Part shown: positions 16,501-23,523 of the stretch, one piece after another | How the letters are laid out: each line of letters begins with the position of its first letter | Numbering within the stretch: position 1 is the first letter of the stretch | From: Comamonadaceae bacterium | GTDB lineage: Bacteria > Pseudomonadota > Gammaproteobacteria > Burkholderiales > Burkholderiaceae_C | Reading direction: 5' to 3' | Assembly: GCA_947448735.1 (NCBI GenBank) | Contig: CANFOS010000007.1 | Coordinates: forward strand, 62,001 to 126,000 | Length of the DNA stretch: 64,000 nucleotides | Program-made: the position numbers and the translations under genes | The notes under the pieces: generated by a model | Told to the model about the DNA's origin: nothing | Seen by the model: only the letters and a program-made list of their open reading frames with translations | Database searches by the model: none

Positions 16501-16880
16501 GCCGCCATCAAACGCTGCCCGGCCGAGTTGACCACATTGAACTGCTCATTCAGCACGAAAGAACCGTTGCGGGTGTAGGTGTCGGTCAAACCGTCGGCCG
16601 AACGCAGCGGGAAGAAACCGTCGCCGGTAATGGCCAGGTCAAGCGCGTTGGACGAAAAAGAAATATTGCCCTGGCTGAACTCCTGGCTCACCTGCTTGAG
16701 GGACACGCCCTGACCAACGGTGCTGGAAGCTTTTTGCAGGGGCGAGGTGGCAAAAATATCGCCAAAGTCAGCGCGCGAACGCTTGAAACCGGTGGTGCCG
16801 ACGTTGGAGATGTTGTTGGCGGTCACGCCAAGCATGGCGGTGGCAGCGTTCAGGCCGGTAAGCGAGGTATAAAAGGACAT
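13515..16880 (-). CDS. flgE: Flagellar hook protein, exceptionally long
   Basis: 1121 aa, more than twice the roughly 400 aa of enterobacterial FlgE. The N-terminal end (MSFYTSLTGLNAATAMLGVT, then NNISNVGTTGFKRSRADFGD) and the C-terminal end (VDLTQELVDLITAQRNFQAN) are canonical, so this is the hook and not a second flagellin. About 700 extra residues lie between, rich in Ser, Thr, Gly and Ala. They include a tandem duplication of about 71 residues (residues about 441-580) and several copies of a TYDY..xxFKFT motif (near residues 650 and 850). The extra domains would decorate the outer hook surface. The frame is intact throughout. The gene is flanked by flgD and flgF as usual. Confidence 0.96.
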   Translation of the reverse strand: MSFYTSLTGLNAATAMLGVTANNISNVGTTGFKRSRADFGDIFATSPLQKASSTVGQGVSLKQVSQEFSQGNISFSSNALDLAITGDGFFPLRSADGLTDTYTRNGSFVLNEQFNVVNSAGQRLMAATVDSTGSANVNDRVVLTIPQKTSGEARQTSKVSLGLNFPADASVITEPFSRTNPATFNKSTAFTVYDNGGNGYLATIYYSKTKNANQSSPFNKWQTHVFVGDDEVSAALAQSTDVNGDLQYVDQYGRIKSYKDVKDELTTAKTQLISLNELTDKRTSVPASISGLGSTVDLSGGTNTFAGLKSLPTPIDLSNLFTVNIDGSTAPVTVDLSYLKDSTSVLTGAALANEATKYLNRKFGDETNFNFSTASAGVNPDKVFTLTDSRVQNGAPIKAEITLSGFADESNVSVEELTKVIQTQVNNSVLGGHARQLVSISGIATGAASFMGHTIANSASGDTAATTSGRIVADKADIIAANPGLEDIALGFDGTSVVLTYHQFPKQSVALSGLSTGATNFMGVAVPGSASGNTAAQTASLIVANKEAMLAGAAATAAGITDIQIDPANSAQLILVYNQTLASRDPITPTLTGGVSAAASVVLNNINAGLTTSAGVSPTTVAAHTENGVTTGSSSILSAGLATSPMTVTYDYNTQSFKFTDSTNAGANVLTLASGSSPNTILNLGTIPVTLGSDGLSGLKMLPNSKNPLRSLTDQRYGIQVNYDAVSKSFTVNSGTTGDGSSIEISDVSASGSSLMGFSTSKVDTSSLATRGIASSPAVAIGKPPTVNVGNNFAVDSTNNSFVVTVDGIKGNVVIPPSPTYSLESFMRELQKGINSLASANGDSPSTVNGVKVTYDYANNNFKFTTGTKGADSFIKISGSSNWGLDQVEAGRGSTSTWIKPSQHKDLVGGALQPKYIDKDGKETTNGDGFTNLPAWSPIYLDKGELTFNTAGKLFSPIKGTQLETVYLAGGKGALTINVDYAASTQFTSPFAVLSQSQDGAPEGSLVGVTIGNDGLVSASFSNGNQKSLAKILLTNFSSPAGLRQMGDSSFLASAASGKPQLGTAGSAGFGTLRAGATERANVDLTQELVDLITAQRNFQANAKAIETSSTMTSAIINLRS
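15140..15556 (-). repeat. Tandem duplication inside flgE
   Basis: Two direct repeats of about 213 bp (71 codons) on the minus strand, beginning near 15556 and 15344. Shared protein blocks are GIATGAASFMG / GLSTGATNFMG, SASGDTAATTSG / SASGNTAAQTAS, IVADKADI / IVANKEAM and a closing VLTYHQ / ILVYNQ. The copies have diverged, so the duplication is not recent. Confidence 0.75.
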
Positions 16881-16931
16881 GGTTGGAGACTCCGGTTGGG
16901 GTTGTTTCGGTGTTAGCGCGTTGCGTTGGAT

Positions 16932-17657
16932 TTAGCCGTCAATTCGTTTGACATCAGACAACTTGATGGACTTGTTGCCTTGAACTTGCAAAACGATGGA
17001 TTTGTCGGCTTGTTGGCTGATGCCGGTGACCGTGGCCATGGTGCTGACCGATGGTGTGGTGGTTTTGCCTTGAACCACCGCCGTGGCAACAAAGCGGTAG
17101 TTGCCATCGGGCAAGACATTGCCGGTGTCGTCGACACCGTTCCAGGCCCAGGTCATGTCGCCGGCCACTTGGGCGCCCAGAATTTGGGTGTTGACCAACA
17201 CGCCAGTTTGATCAAACACTTGAAACTGAATGCCTTGGGCGCCGTTGGGTAGGCTGACGATGCCCTGGATGGGCTGGCCTCCGATGAGTTGAGCCGGCCC
17301 ATCGGCCACCGACACTTTTTTACCCAGCAAATTGGCACCGGAGGTGATTTGATTGCTCGCCATGCTGGTGACAAAATCGCTCAGCGTGGACGACATGTTG
17401 GTGGTCGCCTCTAATTGGGAGAACTGGGCCAGCTGGGCCACAAACGCTTCGTTTTTGACCGGGTCGAGCGGATCCTGGTTTTTCAGCTGGGTGGTGAACA
17501 GGGTCAAAAAGTCTTTTTGTCCCATGGTTGATTTGGTACTCGATGCCAGCTCCGCAGCTTTGGCGACAGAAGCAGTCGTCTGAATGCTGGAAGGCACTGC
17601 AGAGGCCCAAGCGCTGTCTGTTTGCGCGCTGGACGATAAAAGATTGATGTTGGCCAT
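16932..17657 (-). CDS. flgD: Hook-capping / hook assembly scaffold protein
   Basis: 241 aa. It has the N-terminal FlgD domain (MGQKDFLTLFTTQLKNQDPL followed by DPVKNEAFVAQLAQFSQLEA) and a C-terminal Ig-like/tudor-like region with DGNYRFVATAV. FlgD caps the growing hook and leaves when FlgK arrives. It lies between flgC (22 bp) and flgE (51 bp). Confidence 0.97.
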   Translation of the reverse strand: MANINLLSSSAQTDSAWASAVPSSIQTTASVAKAAELASSTKSTMGQKDFLTLFTTQLKNQDPLDPVKNEAFVAQLAQFSQLEATTNMSSTLSDFVTSMASNQITSGANLLGKKVSVADGPAQLIGGQPIQGIVSLPNGAQGIQFQVFDQTGVLVNTQILGAQVAGDMTWAWNGVDDTGNVLPDGNYRFVATAVVQGKTTTPSVSTMATVTGISQQADKSIVLQVQGNKSIKLSDVKRIDG

Positions 17658-17679
17658 GAGATGTCTTCAGCTTTCTTGC

Positions 17680-18105
17680 TCAGCTTTTGATGATGTCAAG
17701 TGTGCGAAGCATCAATTGACGGGCGGTGTTGACGACTTCAACGTTGTTTTGATAAGAGCGCGAAGCGGCCATCATTTCAACCATCTCGGTCATCTCGTTC
17801 ACGTTGGACAGGTAGACATAGCCATCCTTGTCGGCCAAGGGGTTTCCAGGGGCCGAGATGCGGCTGATGGATTTGGGGTCGTCGCTGATGCCGCCGACTT
17901 GAACGCCGCCCTGGTTGCCTTGCTCGGCTTTGCCGGCTTGCTGATCGATGATGGTTTTAAAACTCACCCGCTTGGCCCTGAAAGCGTCTTTTTCGCTGCC
18001 CGCAACGGTTGCTGCGTTGGCCAGATTGGACGCGGTGGCATTCATCCTGGCGGACTGCGCATTGAGCGCTGAACCTGCGATTCCGAACAAGTTGTCGAGT
18101 GGCAT
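17680..18105 (-). CDS. flgC: Proximal rod protein
   Basis: 141 aa, standard. The N-terminus MPLDNLFGIAGSALNAQSAR with MNATASNLANAATV and the C-terminus MMAASRSYQNNVEVVNTARQ are the two conserved ends of FlgC. It begins 2 bp after flgB, so the two are translationally coupled. Confidence 0.97.
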   Translation of the reverse strand: MPLDNLFGIAGSALNAQSARMNATASNLANAATVAGSEKDAFRAKRVSFKTIIDQQAGKAEQGNQGGVQVGGISDDPKSISRISAPGNPLADKDGYVYLSNVNEMTEMVEMMAASRSYQNNVEVVNTARQLMLRTLDIIKS

Positions 18106-18107
18106 GT

Positions 18108-18491
18108 TCAGTCTCCCCGCAGTGCTTTGCGAATATTGCTGATGCGGTTTTCCAAAATACTCAAGGTGGTTTGGTATTCGGCCGCATATTGACCAAACTT
18201 GGCCTGCTCGACTGGAAGCTCAACCGTGTTGCCGTCGATGGCCACGTTAAAAGGGACGCGGAACTTCGTGGCGTTTCGGGTCTCTTCGCCTACGCTTTGA
18301 ATGTGCCCGCCATGGGTGGTTTGCAGGCTGTTGCTTTGGGTATCCTTCAGCGCTTGCTTGAAGTCAATGTCGCGCGCCTTGAAGTTCGGCGTGTCTGCAT
18401 TGGCGATATTGCGTGACATGAGCTCCATTCGCTGACTGCGAACGCTCAAGGCTTTTTCGTTTGCGCTAAATGCGCTATCGATCAGGTTCAT
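18108..18491 (-). CDS. flgB: Proximal rod protein
   Basis: 127 aa, standard. It shows RSQRMELMSRNIANADTPNF and KARDIDF near the start and a C-terminal EYQTTLSILENRISNIRKAL, as in other FlgB proteins. First gene of the flgBCDEFGHIJKL operon, read from a strong sigma-54 promoter about 80 bp upstream. Confidence 0.97.
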   Translation of the reverse strand: MNLIDSAFSANEKALSVRSQRMELMSRNIANADTPNFKARDIDFKQALKDTQSNSLQTTHGGHIQSVGEETRNATKFRVPFNVAIDGNTVELPVEQAKFGQYAAEYQTTLSILENRISNIRKALRGD

Positions 18492-18570
18492 GTCAATGAC
18501 TCCATTACGCTAAAGTTACTTGCCAAAATGCCGACACATTTCAAAATGTTGAAGTGATATTTCTACACTC

Positions 18571-18586
18571 AGCATTTTTTGTGCCA
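18571..18586 (-). promoter_or_regulatory. Sigma-54 (RpoN) promoter of the flgB operon
   Basis: Minus strand reads TGGCAC, 5 nt, ATGCT. The -24 element is a perfect consensus match and the -12 element matches 4 of 5, with exact spacing. Transcription would start near 18560, giving a leader of about 70 nt before flgB. Confidence 0.85.
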
Positions 18587-18709
18587 TCAACAATTGCCGC
18601 TTTTCAAGGTGCCGCGCACCGCTTGGCGAGCACTGACGGCCAAGGTTTTGGGTGGTTGGCTTGTCAAAGCGGCAAAGGTTTGCCGCTTTGCGATCGTTTG
18701 GCCGCTTCA

Positions 18710-19798
18710 TCAAGGTGTCGTGTTGCCGACGGCACGTTGTGTTGTCTGGATCGATGGCCCGAGTGAGGCGGGCAACCAGGACGCCAATCGGTCTGCGGCA
18801 TTGCGCATCAAACCTTGGCGAATCGACTGCCGCGTGATGGGCGAGTCCGTGTTGCTGTCGGTGTGCAGCACACGCGCTTGTTTGCCCTGAATATTGAGGG
18901 GCGTGGTGGCTTGCTCTGCACCGCGCGAAGCGGGGTTGAGGACCGACAGGTAGAGATCTTCCAGACCGACAGGGCCCTTGTTTTTCAAGCCGACGTCAGA
19001 GAAATACTTTTCAACCAGGTTGAGCTGTTCGTAGACACTGAGTCCCAGAATCGCTCGCGCGTTGTCGGCATAACCTGCAGAAGCCGCACCGCGCGCCGGG
19101 CCATCACAAAACTGAATGATGCCGTGACAGCGCTGGTTGCTGGCGCGCGGGTTCATGCCATCGCTTTCCATCAGGGTCATGCGGGCAAAGTCATCTGGCG
19201 CAAAGCCATGGGACTTGGCCATTTGCAAAATTTTGTCGTAAACCGGCAGTTTTTCGGCCGGTGGAATAAATCCTTTGGCAACTGCGCGGGCCAGGGTTCC
19301 TTCAAGTACCGGGTTGGCACTGCTGCGCGCTGCCGGCCCAACTATCGCCGCGGGTTGGGCTGATGCAGCCAGCGAAGCACGACTGGCCAAGGACAGGGCT
19401 GCCGGAACCACTGGCGCGGTCTGTGCCGAAGCTTGACCTGCCGTGGCGGTGTTGCTTCGGGCGGCTGACAATTCACGCGTTAACGATGCAACATTGAGTG
19501 ATTGTCCGGTACTGATCAGATCGGGATTGCTGATTTGATTGGCCTCTGCCAGTTGCCGAACCAGCCGAAATTCTTGGCTGTTGCTCAGCTTCAGGCCATT
19601 GGCCTGGGCTTGGGCTCGAACAATGGCGGTCAGGGTGTCACCTTTGGCGACTTTGATCTGAGCTTTGGGTTCGTCCGCAAGCTGTTGCAGGGCCCGGGAA
19701 AAATCAGATTTGGGTTTGCTGACAAGCGGGCGTGACTGATTGGCCGGCAACCAGGATACGGTTGTGGGCGTGATGTTTAACGTCTCGGGTGTCGTCAT
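18710..19798 (-). CDS. LysM plus lytic-transglycosylase-like protein, probable rod-associated peptidoglycan hydrolase
   Basis: 362 aa. Residues about 47-106 form a LysM-type unit (IKVAKGDTLTAIVRAQAQ, ending GQSLNVASL). Residues about 185-290 look like an SLT/phage-type transglycosylase: MTLMESDGMNP with a candidate catalytic Glu211, GIIQFCDGPARG, then YEQLNLVEKYF. There is no Sec signal peptide, so export could be through the flagellar apparatus, as for FlgJ. The gene lies between flgB and flgA, and FlgJ in this locus lacks its muramidase domain. I therefore infer that this enzyme opens peptidoglycan for the rod. Rhodobacter uses the separate enzyme SltF with a single-domain FlgJ, but the architecture here differs. 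The activity is not proven by sequence alone. Confidence 0.7.
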   Translation of the reverse strand: MTTPETLNITPTTVSWLPANQSRPLVSKPKSDFSRALQQLADEPKAQIKVAKGDTLTAIVRAQAQANGLKLSNSQEFRLVRQLAEANQISNPDLISTGQSLNVASLTRELSAARSNTATAGQASAQTAPVVPAALSLASRASLAASAQPAAIVGPAARSSANPVLEGTLARAVAKGFIPPAEKLPVYDKILQMAKSHGFAPDDFARMTLMESDGMNPRASNQRCHGIIQFCDGPARGAASAGYADNARAILGLSVYEQLNLVEKYFSDVGLKNKGPVGLEDLYLSVLNPASRGAEQATTPLNIQGKQARVLHTDSNTDSPITRQSIRQGLMRNAADRLASWLPASLGPSIQTTQRAVGNTTP

Positions 19799-19821
19799 CG
19801 TTCGTCCAATTTAAAAGTAAG

Positions 19822-19837
19822 TGGCACTTTTCTTGCT
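19822..19837 (+). promoter_or_regulatory. Sigma-54 promoter of flgA
   Basis: TGGCAC, 5 nt, TTGCT is a perfect match to the sigma-54 -24/-12 consensus with exact spacing. Transcription would start near 19848, about 35 nt before the flgA start. Confidence 0.9.
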
Positions 19838-19884
19838 TGAATAGGGCTTGAGCTTGTGAAAAGTGTCGGTTTTTCAACGTATAG

Positions 19885-20820
19885 GTGTTTAGATTGCAAT
19901 TTCTGTACCATTTGTCTTCTGCTGTGCGCAGGTTTGAACTTGGATCGCGTTGCGTCCAGAGAAACCTGTCGTGCTTGCTGACTGGATTGCTGTTGGGGGC
20001 TGCTTTGGCTCACGCACAAGCCCCGGTCCAGCAGGGCAGCTTGATGGCTGAAGTTGGAAAATGGGTTCAGCAGACCCAGCAGCTGGCACCTGAGCAATTT
20101 AGCTTTGCACCGATGGACAGTCGAGTCCAATTACAAAGCTGTGACCGGCCTTTGCTGATGGATCTGCCCTTTGCGTCCCGCGAAACAGTGCGGGTGCGCT
20201 GCCTGGGCTCAGTCAATTGGCAGCTTTATCTGCGGCTTGTGTTCACCCCGGGTTTCAATCCGGGGCTGGCCAGCGCGAAGTCTGGGACTTCCATGTCTGC
20301 CAACCCGAGCGCCAGCCCCAACGCCAACGCCAGCTCCAACCCGAGCGCCAGTCCGAACGCCAGTCCGAACGCCAGTCCGAACACGAACGCCAGTCCGAAC
20401 GCCAGCCCCAACCCGAGCGCCAGTCCGAGTCCTGTCAGCCAAAAAGTGGTGGTGGGCAAGTCGTTGCTGCGGGCAGGGACTGTGATCACGCCCGATTTAT
20501 TGTCCGAGGTCACCCATTCGGGTCCAGGTCTTGACAGTCAGGTCGTGACCTCGCTCAAAGACCTGGAAAATGGTGAAATGGTCCGAGACGTGCCCGCCGG
20601 CACCCCCCTGCGTAGCTACGATGTGCGCCGGACAGTACTGGTCAAGCAAGGACAAATGATTTTGTTGAGTGTGGGTGTACCAGGTGGTTTTGCCATCACG
20701 GCACGGGTTGAAGCCTTGCAGGATGGGAAAATGGGCGATCAAGTGCGCTTAAAAAATGCTGATTCGGGCCGACTCCTGACGGGTGTGGTGACGGGACCGA
20801 ATGCGGCGCGTGGTTTGTGA
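19885..20820 (+). CDS. flgA: P-ring chaperone with a repeat-expanded linker
   Basis: 311 aa. FlgA is a periplasmic chaperone for FlgI. A Sec signal peptide is visible at the end of a 46-residue leader (LLTGLLLGAALAHAQA). The first mature domain (residues about 47-135) is joined to the C-terminal SAF-type domain (KVVVGKSLLRAGTVITPDLL, then DVPAGTPLRSYDVRR) by an insert of about 45 residues made almost only of Asn, Ser, Pro and Ala (residues about 139-185), encoded by 12-bp-type tandem repeats. The start taken is GTG at 19885; no ATG precedes the signal peptide in frame. Typical FlgA is about 220-240 aa, so insert and long leader account for the excess. Confidence 0.9.
   Translation: MFRLQFLYHLSSAVRRFELGSRCVQRNLSCLLTGLLLGAALAHAQAPVQQGSLMAEVGKWVQQTQQLAPEQFSFAPMDSRVQLQSCDRPLLMDLPFASRETVRVRCLGSVNWQLYLRLVFTPGFNPGLASAKSGTSMSANPSASPNANASSNPSASPNASPNASPNTNASPNASPNPSASPSPVSQKVVVGKSLLRAGTVITPDLLSEVTHSGPGLDSQVVTSLKDLENGEMVRDVPAGTPLRSYDVRRTVLVKQGQMILLSVGVPGGFAITARVEALQDGKMGDQVRLKNADSGRLLTGVVTGPNAARGL
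20301..20440 (+). repeat. Short tandem repeats in flgA (Asn-Ser-Pro-Ala linker)
   Basis: About eleven imperfect copies of a 12-bp unit resembling AACGCCAGTCCG, plus 6-bp variants, encode NASP / NPSASP motifs. Copies near 20355-20400 are almost identical, so the tract is likely to vary in length by slippage in multiples of 12 bp without loss of frame. Confidence 0.85.
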
Positions 20821-20840
20821 AAATTTTTTTGCATCAGGCC

Positions 20841-20867
20841 TCAAGTTTGCCGCGCTGCGTTCGATAC
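20841..20867 (+). promoter_or_regulatory. Sigma-28 promoter of flgM-flgN
   Basis: TCAAGTTT, 11 nt, TTCGATAC: 7 of 8 and 5 of 8 matches to the sigma-28 consensus with exact spacing. It lies 20 bp after flgA and about 50 bp before flgM, so the anti-sigma factor is under the control of the factor it inhibits. Confidence 0.78.
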
Positions 20868-20915
20868 ATCCCAAGTCAAAACAATTTTTCCCCGTGCTAG
20901 TAAAGTGAGTCCAAC

Positions 20916-21242
20916 ATGACCGACCCTATTGTTAACCCGGCTGGACAGGCGCAAATTGCCCCTGTCGCCCGTAAATTTCTGGACAAAGGCGGTAAAGCGG
21001 AGGCGGTGCCGTCGTCTCCACCGTCCGAAACTGAAATCAATGCCCGCAGAGCGGCTGCAGCGGCACACGACGCGCCAAGCGTTGGTTTTGCCGAAGTGCA
21101 AAAGCGTCTGAAAGAGGAGCCCGATTTTGATCGGACCAAAGTCGACGCGATCAAGGACGCGATCCAAAACGGCCAATACCCGCTGAACCCGAGGCGGATT
21201 GCCGAGAGTTTTGTGGCGCTGGAACAGCTGATCAGCGATTGA
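20916..21242 (+). CDS. flgM: Anti-sigma-28 factor
   Basis: 108 aa, standard. The C-terminal half carries the FliA-binding region (FDRTKVDAIKDAIQNGQYPL, then NPRRIAESFVALEQLI). FlgM holds FliA until the hook is finished and is then secreted. It is followed almost directly by flgN. Confidence 0.95.
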   Translation: MTDPIVNPAGQAQIAPVARKFLDKGGKAEAVPSSPPSETEINARRAAAAAHDAPSVGFAEVQKRLKEEPDFDRTKVDAIKDAIQNGQYPLNPRRIAESFVALEQLISD

Positions 21243-21243
21243 G

Positions 21244-21639
21244 TGGCACTTGAGCGACGCTATTGATCAGGCCACAAAACTCGCCGGCCAGCTGTCTAAT
21301 ATGCTGGAGCTGGAGTTTCAGGCTTTGCGCAACCAGGACATTGATCAGTTTGAGCAGTTGCAGCCGGTTAAAAACGAGCTGATGATAGAAATCAAGCGTG
21401 TGGCGGATACGGTCGAGGACTTACAAACACGCGATGAATGGCAAAATTTCAGGGAAACGATGGCGGCATGCCAAAGTCTGCACAGGCGTAACGCGCTGCT
21501 GATGAGTCGCAAGCTGGAGGCGATCCGCGGCACCTTGCAGAGCCTTCGCTCGCCTGATTTGTCGACCCCGGTAGAAACTTACAACCGACTCGGCTACATC
21601 GCCCAGTTTTCCCGCAACACTTCTTACAGTGATGCTTGA
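21244..21639 (+). CDS. flgN: Chaperone for FlgK and FlgL
   Basis: About 131 aa from a GTG at 21244; a TTG at 21250 is an alternative start. The protein is a mostly helical FlgN-type chaperone (LELEFQALRNQDIDQFEQLQ near the start, then LMSRKLEAIRGTLQSL). It starts 2 bp after the flgM stop, so the two genes are coupled. The end overlaps the convergent flhB-like gene by 16 bp. Confidence 0.88.
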   Translation, partial: WHLSDAIDQATKLAGQLSNMLELEFQALRNQDIDQFEQLQPVKNELMIEIKRVADTVEDLQTRDEWQNFRETMAACQSLHRRNALLMSRKLEAIRGTLQSLRSPDLSTPVETYNRLGYIAQFSRNTSYSDA

Positions 21640-21935
21640 GCCTCGGCGCTATTGTTCTTGGGTTTCAATTTTTCATCCCCTGGGCGCATATTTTTCAACC
21701 AATAAACCCACGTCAAAATAACGGAGACGGTGCGGTAAAGCTCGGGTGGAATTTCCTGGTCAACTTGAAGTTGGGTTAACTGGGCCAGCAGTTGGGGATC
21801 TTCAGTGATCAAGACGCCGTGCCGACGAGCCTGGGCAATCATGTCGAGTGCAAGCTCTCCCTCAGCTTTGGCGCTCACGATCGGGGTGATGTTGTGGCCA
21901 TATTCGATGGCCACAGCTTGGCGAGGCAGCGTCAT
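21624..21935 (-). CDS. Stand-alone FlhB C-terminal-domain protein (FhlB/YlqH type)
   Basis: 103 aa from the ATG at 21935; a longer frame upstream lies inside the preceding gene. The sequence RQAVAIEYGHNITPIVSAKA with ALDMIAQARRHGV and IPPELYRTVSVILTWVYWL matches the cytoplasmic domain of FlhB/YscU just after the autocleavage site. The NPTH site and the membrane domain are absent. Such proteins can partly replace the cleaved FlhB C-domain in export switching. It overlaps the FliK-like gene by 4 bp (ATGA). A FliK-like protein next to a lone FlhB C-domain recalls the ylqG-ylqH pair of Bacillus. Confidence 0.85.
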   Translation of the reverse strand: MTLPRQAVAIEYGHNITPIVSAKAEGELALDMIAQARRHGVLITEDPQLLAQLTQLQVDQEIPPELYRTVSVILTWVYWLKNMRPGDEKLKPKNNSAEAQASL

Positions 21936-23074
21936 ACCCGGTAATCGAGAACCACACCAGGGACCGCAATTATCGGCGCAGTGGCTACTGGCGCGGGGCG
22001 GGCACCAAGATGCGCTTGAAACGACCGCATCAATAAGCCGGCATCTTGCAATTGTTGCTGGAGTGCAGCAACCCCGCTCTGAGCATGGGCGACGACCCAA
22101 TCGCGCAAAGCCCACATGACCAGATCAATCTGGTTGGATTCACGCAGCTCAGCCTTGAGCCAAAGTTCCCCGAAGTGCTCGGTCTTGGTGTGAACGCTGA
22201 CGCTGAGCACGGCCGATGGTTCGCCAGTTGTCAGCTTTCGTTCAAACGCAAGCTCCACCGGGGGGTCTTCGGCCATGGGTAACTGCACGGTGATCGCCAT
22301 TTCACCCGCGCGCTGTGCCTGAAGGGCGCTCAGTTGTGCCGAATCAAGGTCAGCAATGGCACGCTTGATGTGCTGTACGTCGGTGTCGTGTTCCCCCGAC
22401 CCGTCGGCCAAAGCGGCCAAAAATTGGTAGAGCAGTTGTTTGGGGTCGTTTGCATGCGGCTTACGGGCTCGGTCGATGCTGGTTTCCGATCCCATGACCG
22501 CGGTCACCACCCATCGAATCAGCTCTGGGCTGAGCTGCCCCGGTAGCAGGCGCATGGCCTGCCACTGCGTCTGGAGATCGTTTGGCTTGGCCAGTTTAGC
22601 CAACAAGGCGTCGAGTCCACCCGGGGCCAACAATTGCCTGAGGTCAGGCTGACCTGGCTGACGGTAAAGCAGACTGGCCAGGCGGGAGAAGCTGCCCTCG
22701 GTTTCGGGCAGTGTTGGCGGCGCGGGGCTTGCCAAAGCGGCAGTGTTTGCAGCGATGGCCTTGGCCGTGATGGGGTTCAGGACCTGGTCACGAAGTGGGT
22801 GCAATAGAACAGTTCCGTTGGGCAAAATTTGAGCTTGAAAACGCAGAAGTTGACCGTTGGTCCAATCGGGCAGTCCGGCCACACCGATCAGGCGCCCCTG
22901 CAACAGCAAAGTCGACTGGTTGCCCAGGGTCTGAAACAGGGCTTGCACCACTTGGCCGTCTTTGAGGTTCAGTGCTCGCGCTGTGCTCGCCTCGACCAGG
23001 CTTGGTGATGAAGAGCCTTGTGGAAAGAGAGGGTTGGCGCGAACTTGCGCAGCGCTCTCCGTGACGGAAATCAT
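21932..23074 (-). CDS. Second FliK-like hook-length / substrate-switch protein
   Basis: 380 aa. The C-terminal part (about residues 255-365) resembles the Flg_hook domain of FliK (VELAFERKLTTGEPSAVLSV, then FGELWLKAELRES and the helix VAALQQQLQDAGLLMRSFQA). The N-terminal half is Ala/Leu-rich with no clear domain. The canonical fliK is at 41982-43829. This copy overlaps the flhB-like gene and the upstream LysM-like gene by 4 bp each, so it belongs to the late flgP operon. It may tune the FlhB switch or act with FlgP/FlgT; that is inference. Confidence 0.75.
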   Translation of the reverse strand: MISVTESAAQVRANPLFPQGSSSPSLVEASTARALNLKDGQVVQALFQTLGNQSTLLLQGRLIGVAGLPDWTNGQLLRFQAQILPNGTVLLHPLRDQVLNPITAKAIAANTAALASPAPPTLPETEGSFSRLASLLYRQPGQPDLRQLLAPGGLDALLAKLAKPNDLQTQWQAMRLLPGQLSPELIRWVVTAVMGSETSIDRARKPHANDPKQLLYQFLAALADGSGEHDTDVQHIKRAIADLDSAQLSALQAQRAGEMAITVQLPMAEDPPVELAFERKLTTGEPSAVLSVSVHTKTEHFGELWLKAELRESNQIDLVMWALRDWVVAHAQSGVAALQQQLQDAGLLMRSFQAHLGARPAPVATAPIIAVPGVVLDYRV

Positions 23075-23523
23075 GGGTACTGCACCCAGCGCCTACGTTC
23101 CTCGCTGCTCGATCTGACAGCCGGGTTTTGCGCTGCGTCGCCACTGGCCAGGGGTTGCAAGAACCTTTTCAGCAGTTGCTCATGGTTGGGTACGGTGAGA
23201 TCCACGTTTTTGCGCAGTCGGGGCACTTTTCCCTGAAGGAAGGCGCCCGGGTTCGATTCAACGTAGGCTTGCCGGAGCAGTTCAATTCTCAATGGGCTGT
23301 CGGCCATCGTGTTGGCAATGACGCGGTCCAGTGACTCGCCTGGCTTGGGGGTGTAGCTCAGAACTGGTTGAGCTGGCAGCGCGGGACTGGGGGCTGAGGT
23401 CGTGCGGGCTTGAGTTTGGGCTTGCGCTTGCACTTGCACTTCAGCTTGCGCTGTTAGCCAGCAAGGCATGAGGACAATGCCGCAAAGCAGGGTGGCGACA
23501 TGGGCGCGCAGTCTAAGCTTCAT
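23071..23523 (-). CDS. Small exported protein with a FimV/LysM-like region
   Basis: 150 aa. A Sec signal peptide is clear (LLCGIVLMPCWLTAQA). After a Gln/Ala/Pro-rich linker, the segment YTPKPGESLDRVIANTMADS with LRIELLRQAYVESNPGAF and VPRLRKNVDLTVPNHEQLLK resembles the peptidoglycan-associated LysM-like domain of FimV. It is flanked by 4-bp overlaps with flgT and the fliK-like gene, so all are made together. A role in fixing the flagellar outer rings to peptidoglycan is plausible but inferred. Confidence 0.62.
   Translation of the reverse strand: MKLRLRAHVATLLCGIVLMPCWLTAQAEVQVQAQAQTQARTTSAPSPALPAQPVLSYTPKPGESLDRVIANTMADSPLRIELLRQAYVESNPGAFLQGKVPRLRKNVDLTVPNHEQLLKRFLQPLASGDAAQNPAVRSSSEERRRWVQYP

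Noticed and set aside
21936..22115. N-terminal extension of the FlhB-like protein
   Set aside because: These 60 codons lie inside the FliK-like gene, are Cys/Arg-rich and unlike FlhB; the ATG at 21935 with a 4-bp overlap is the better start.
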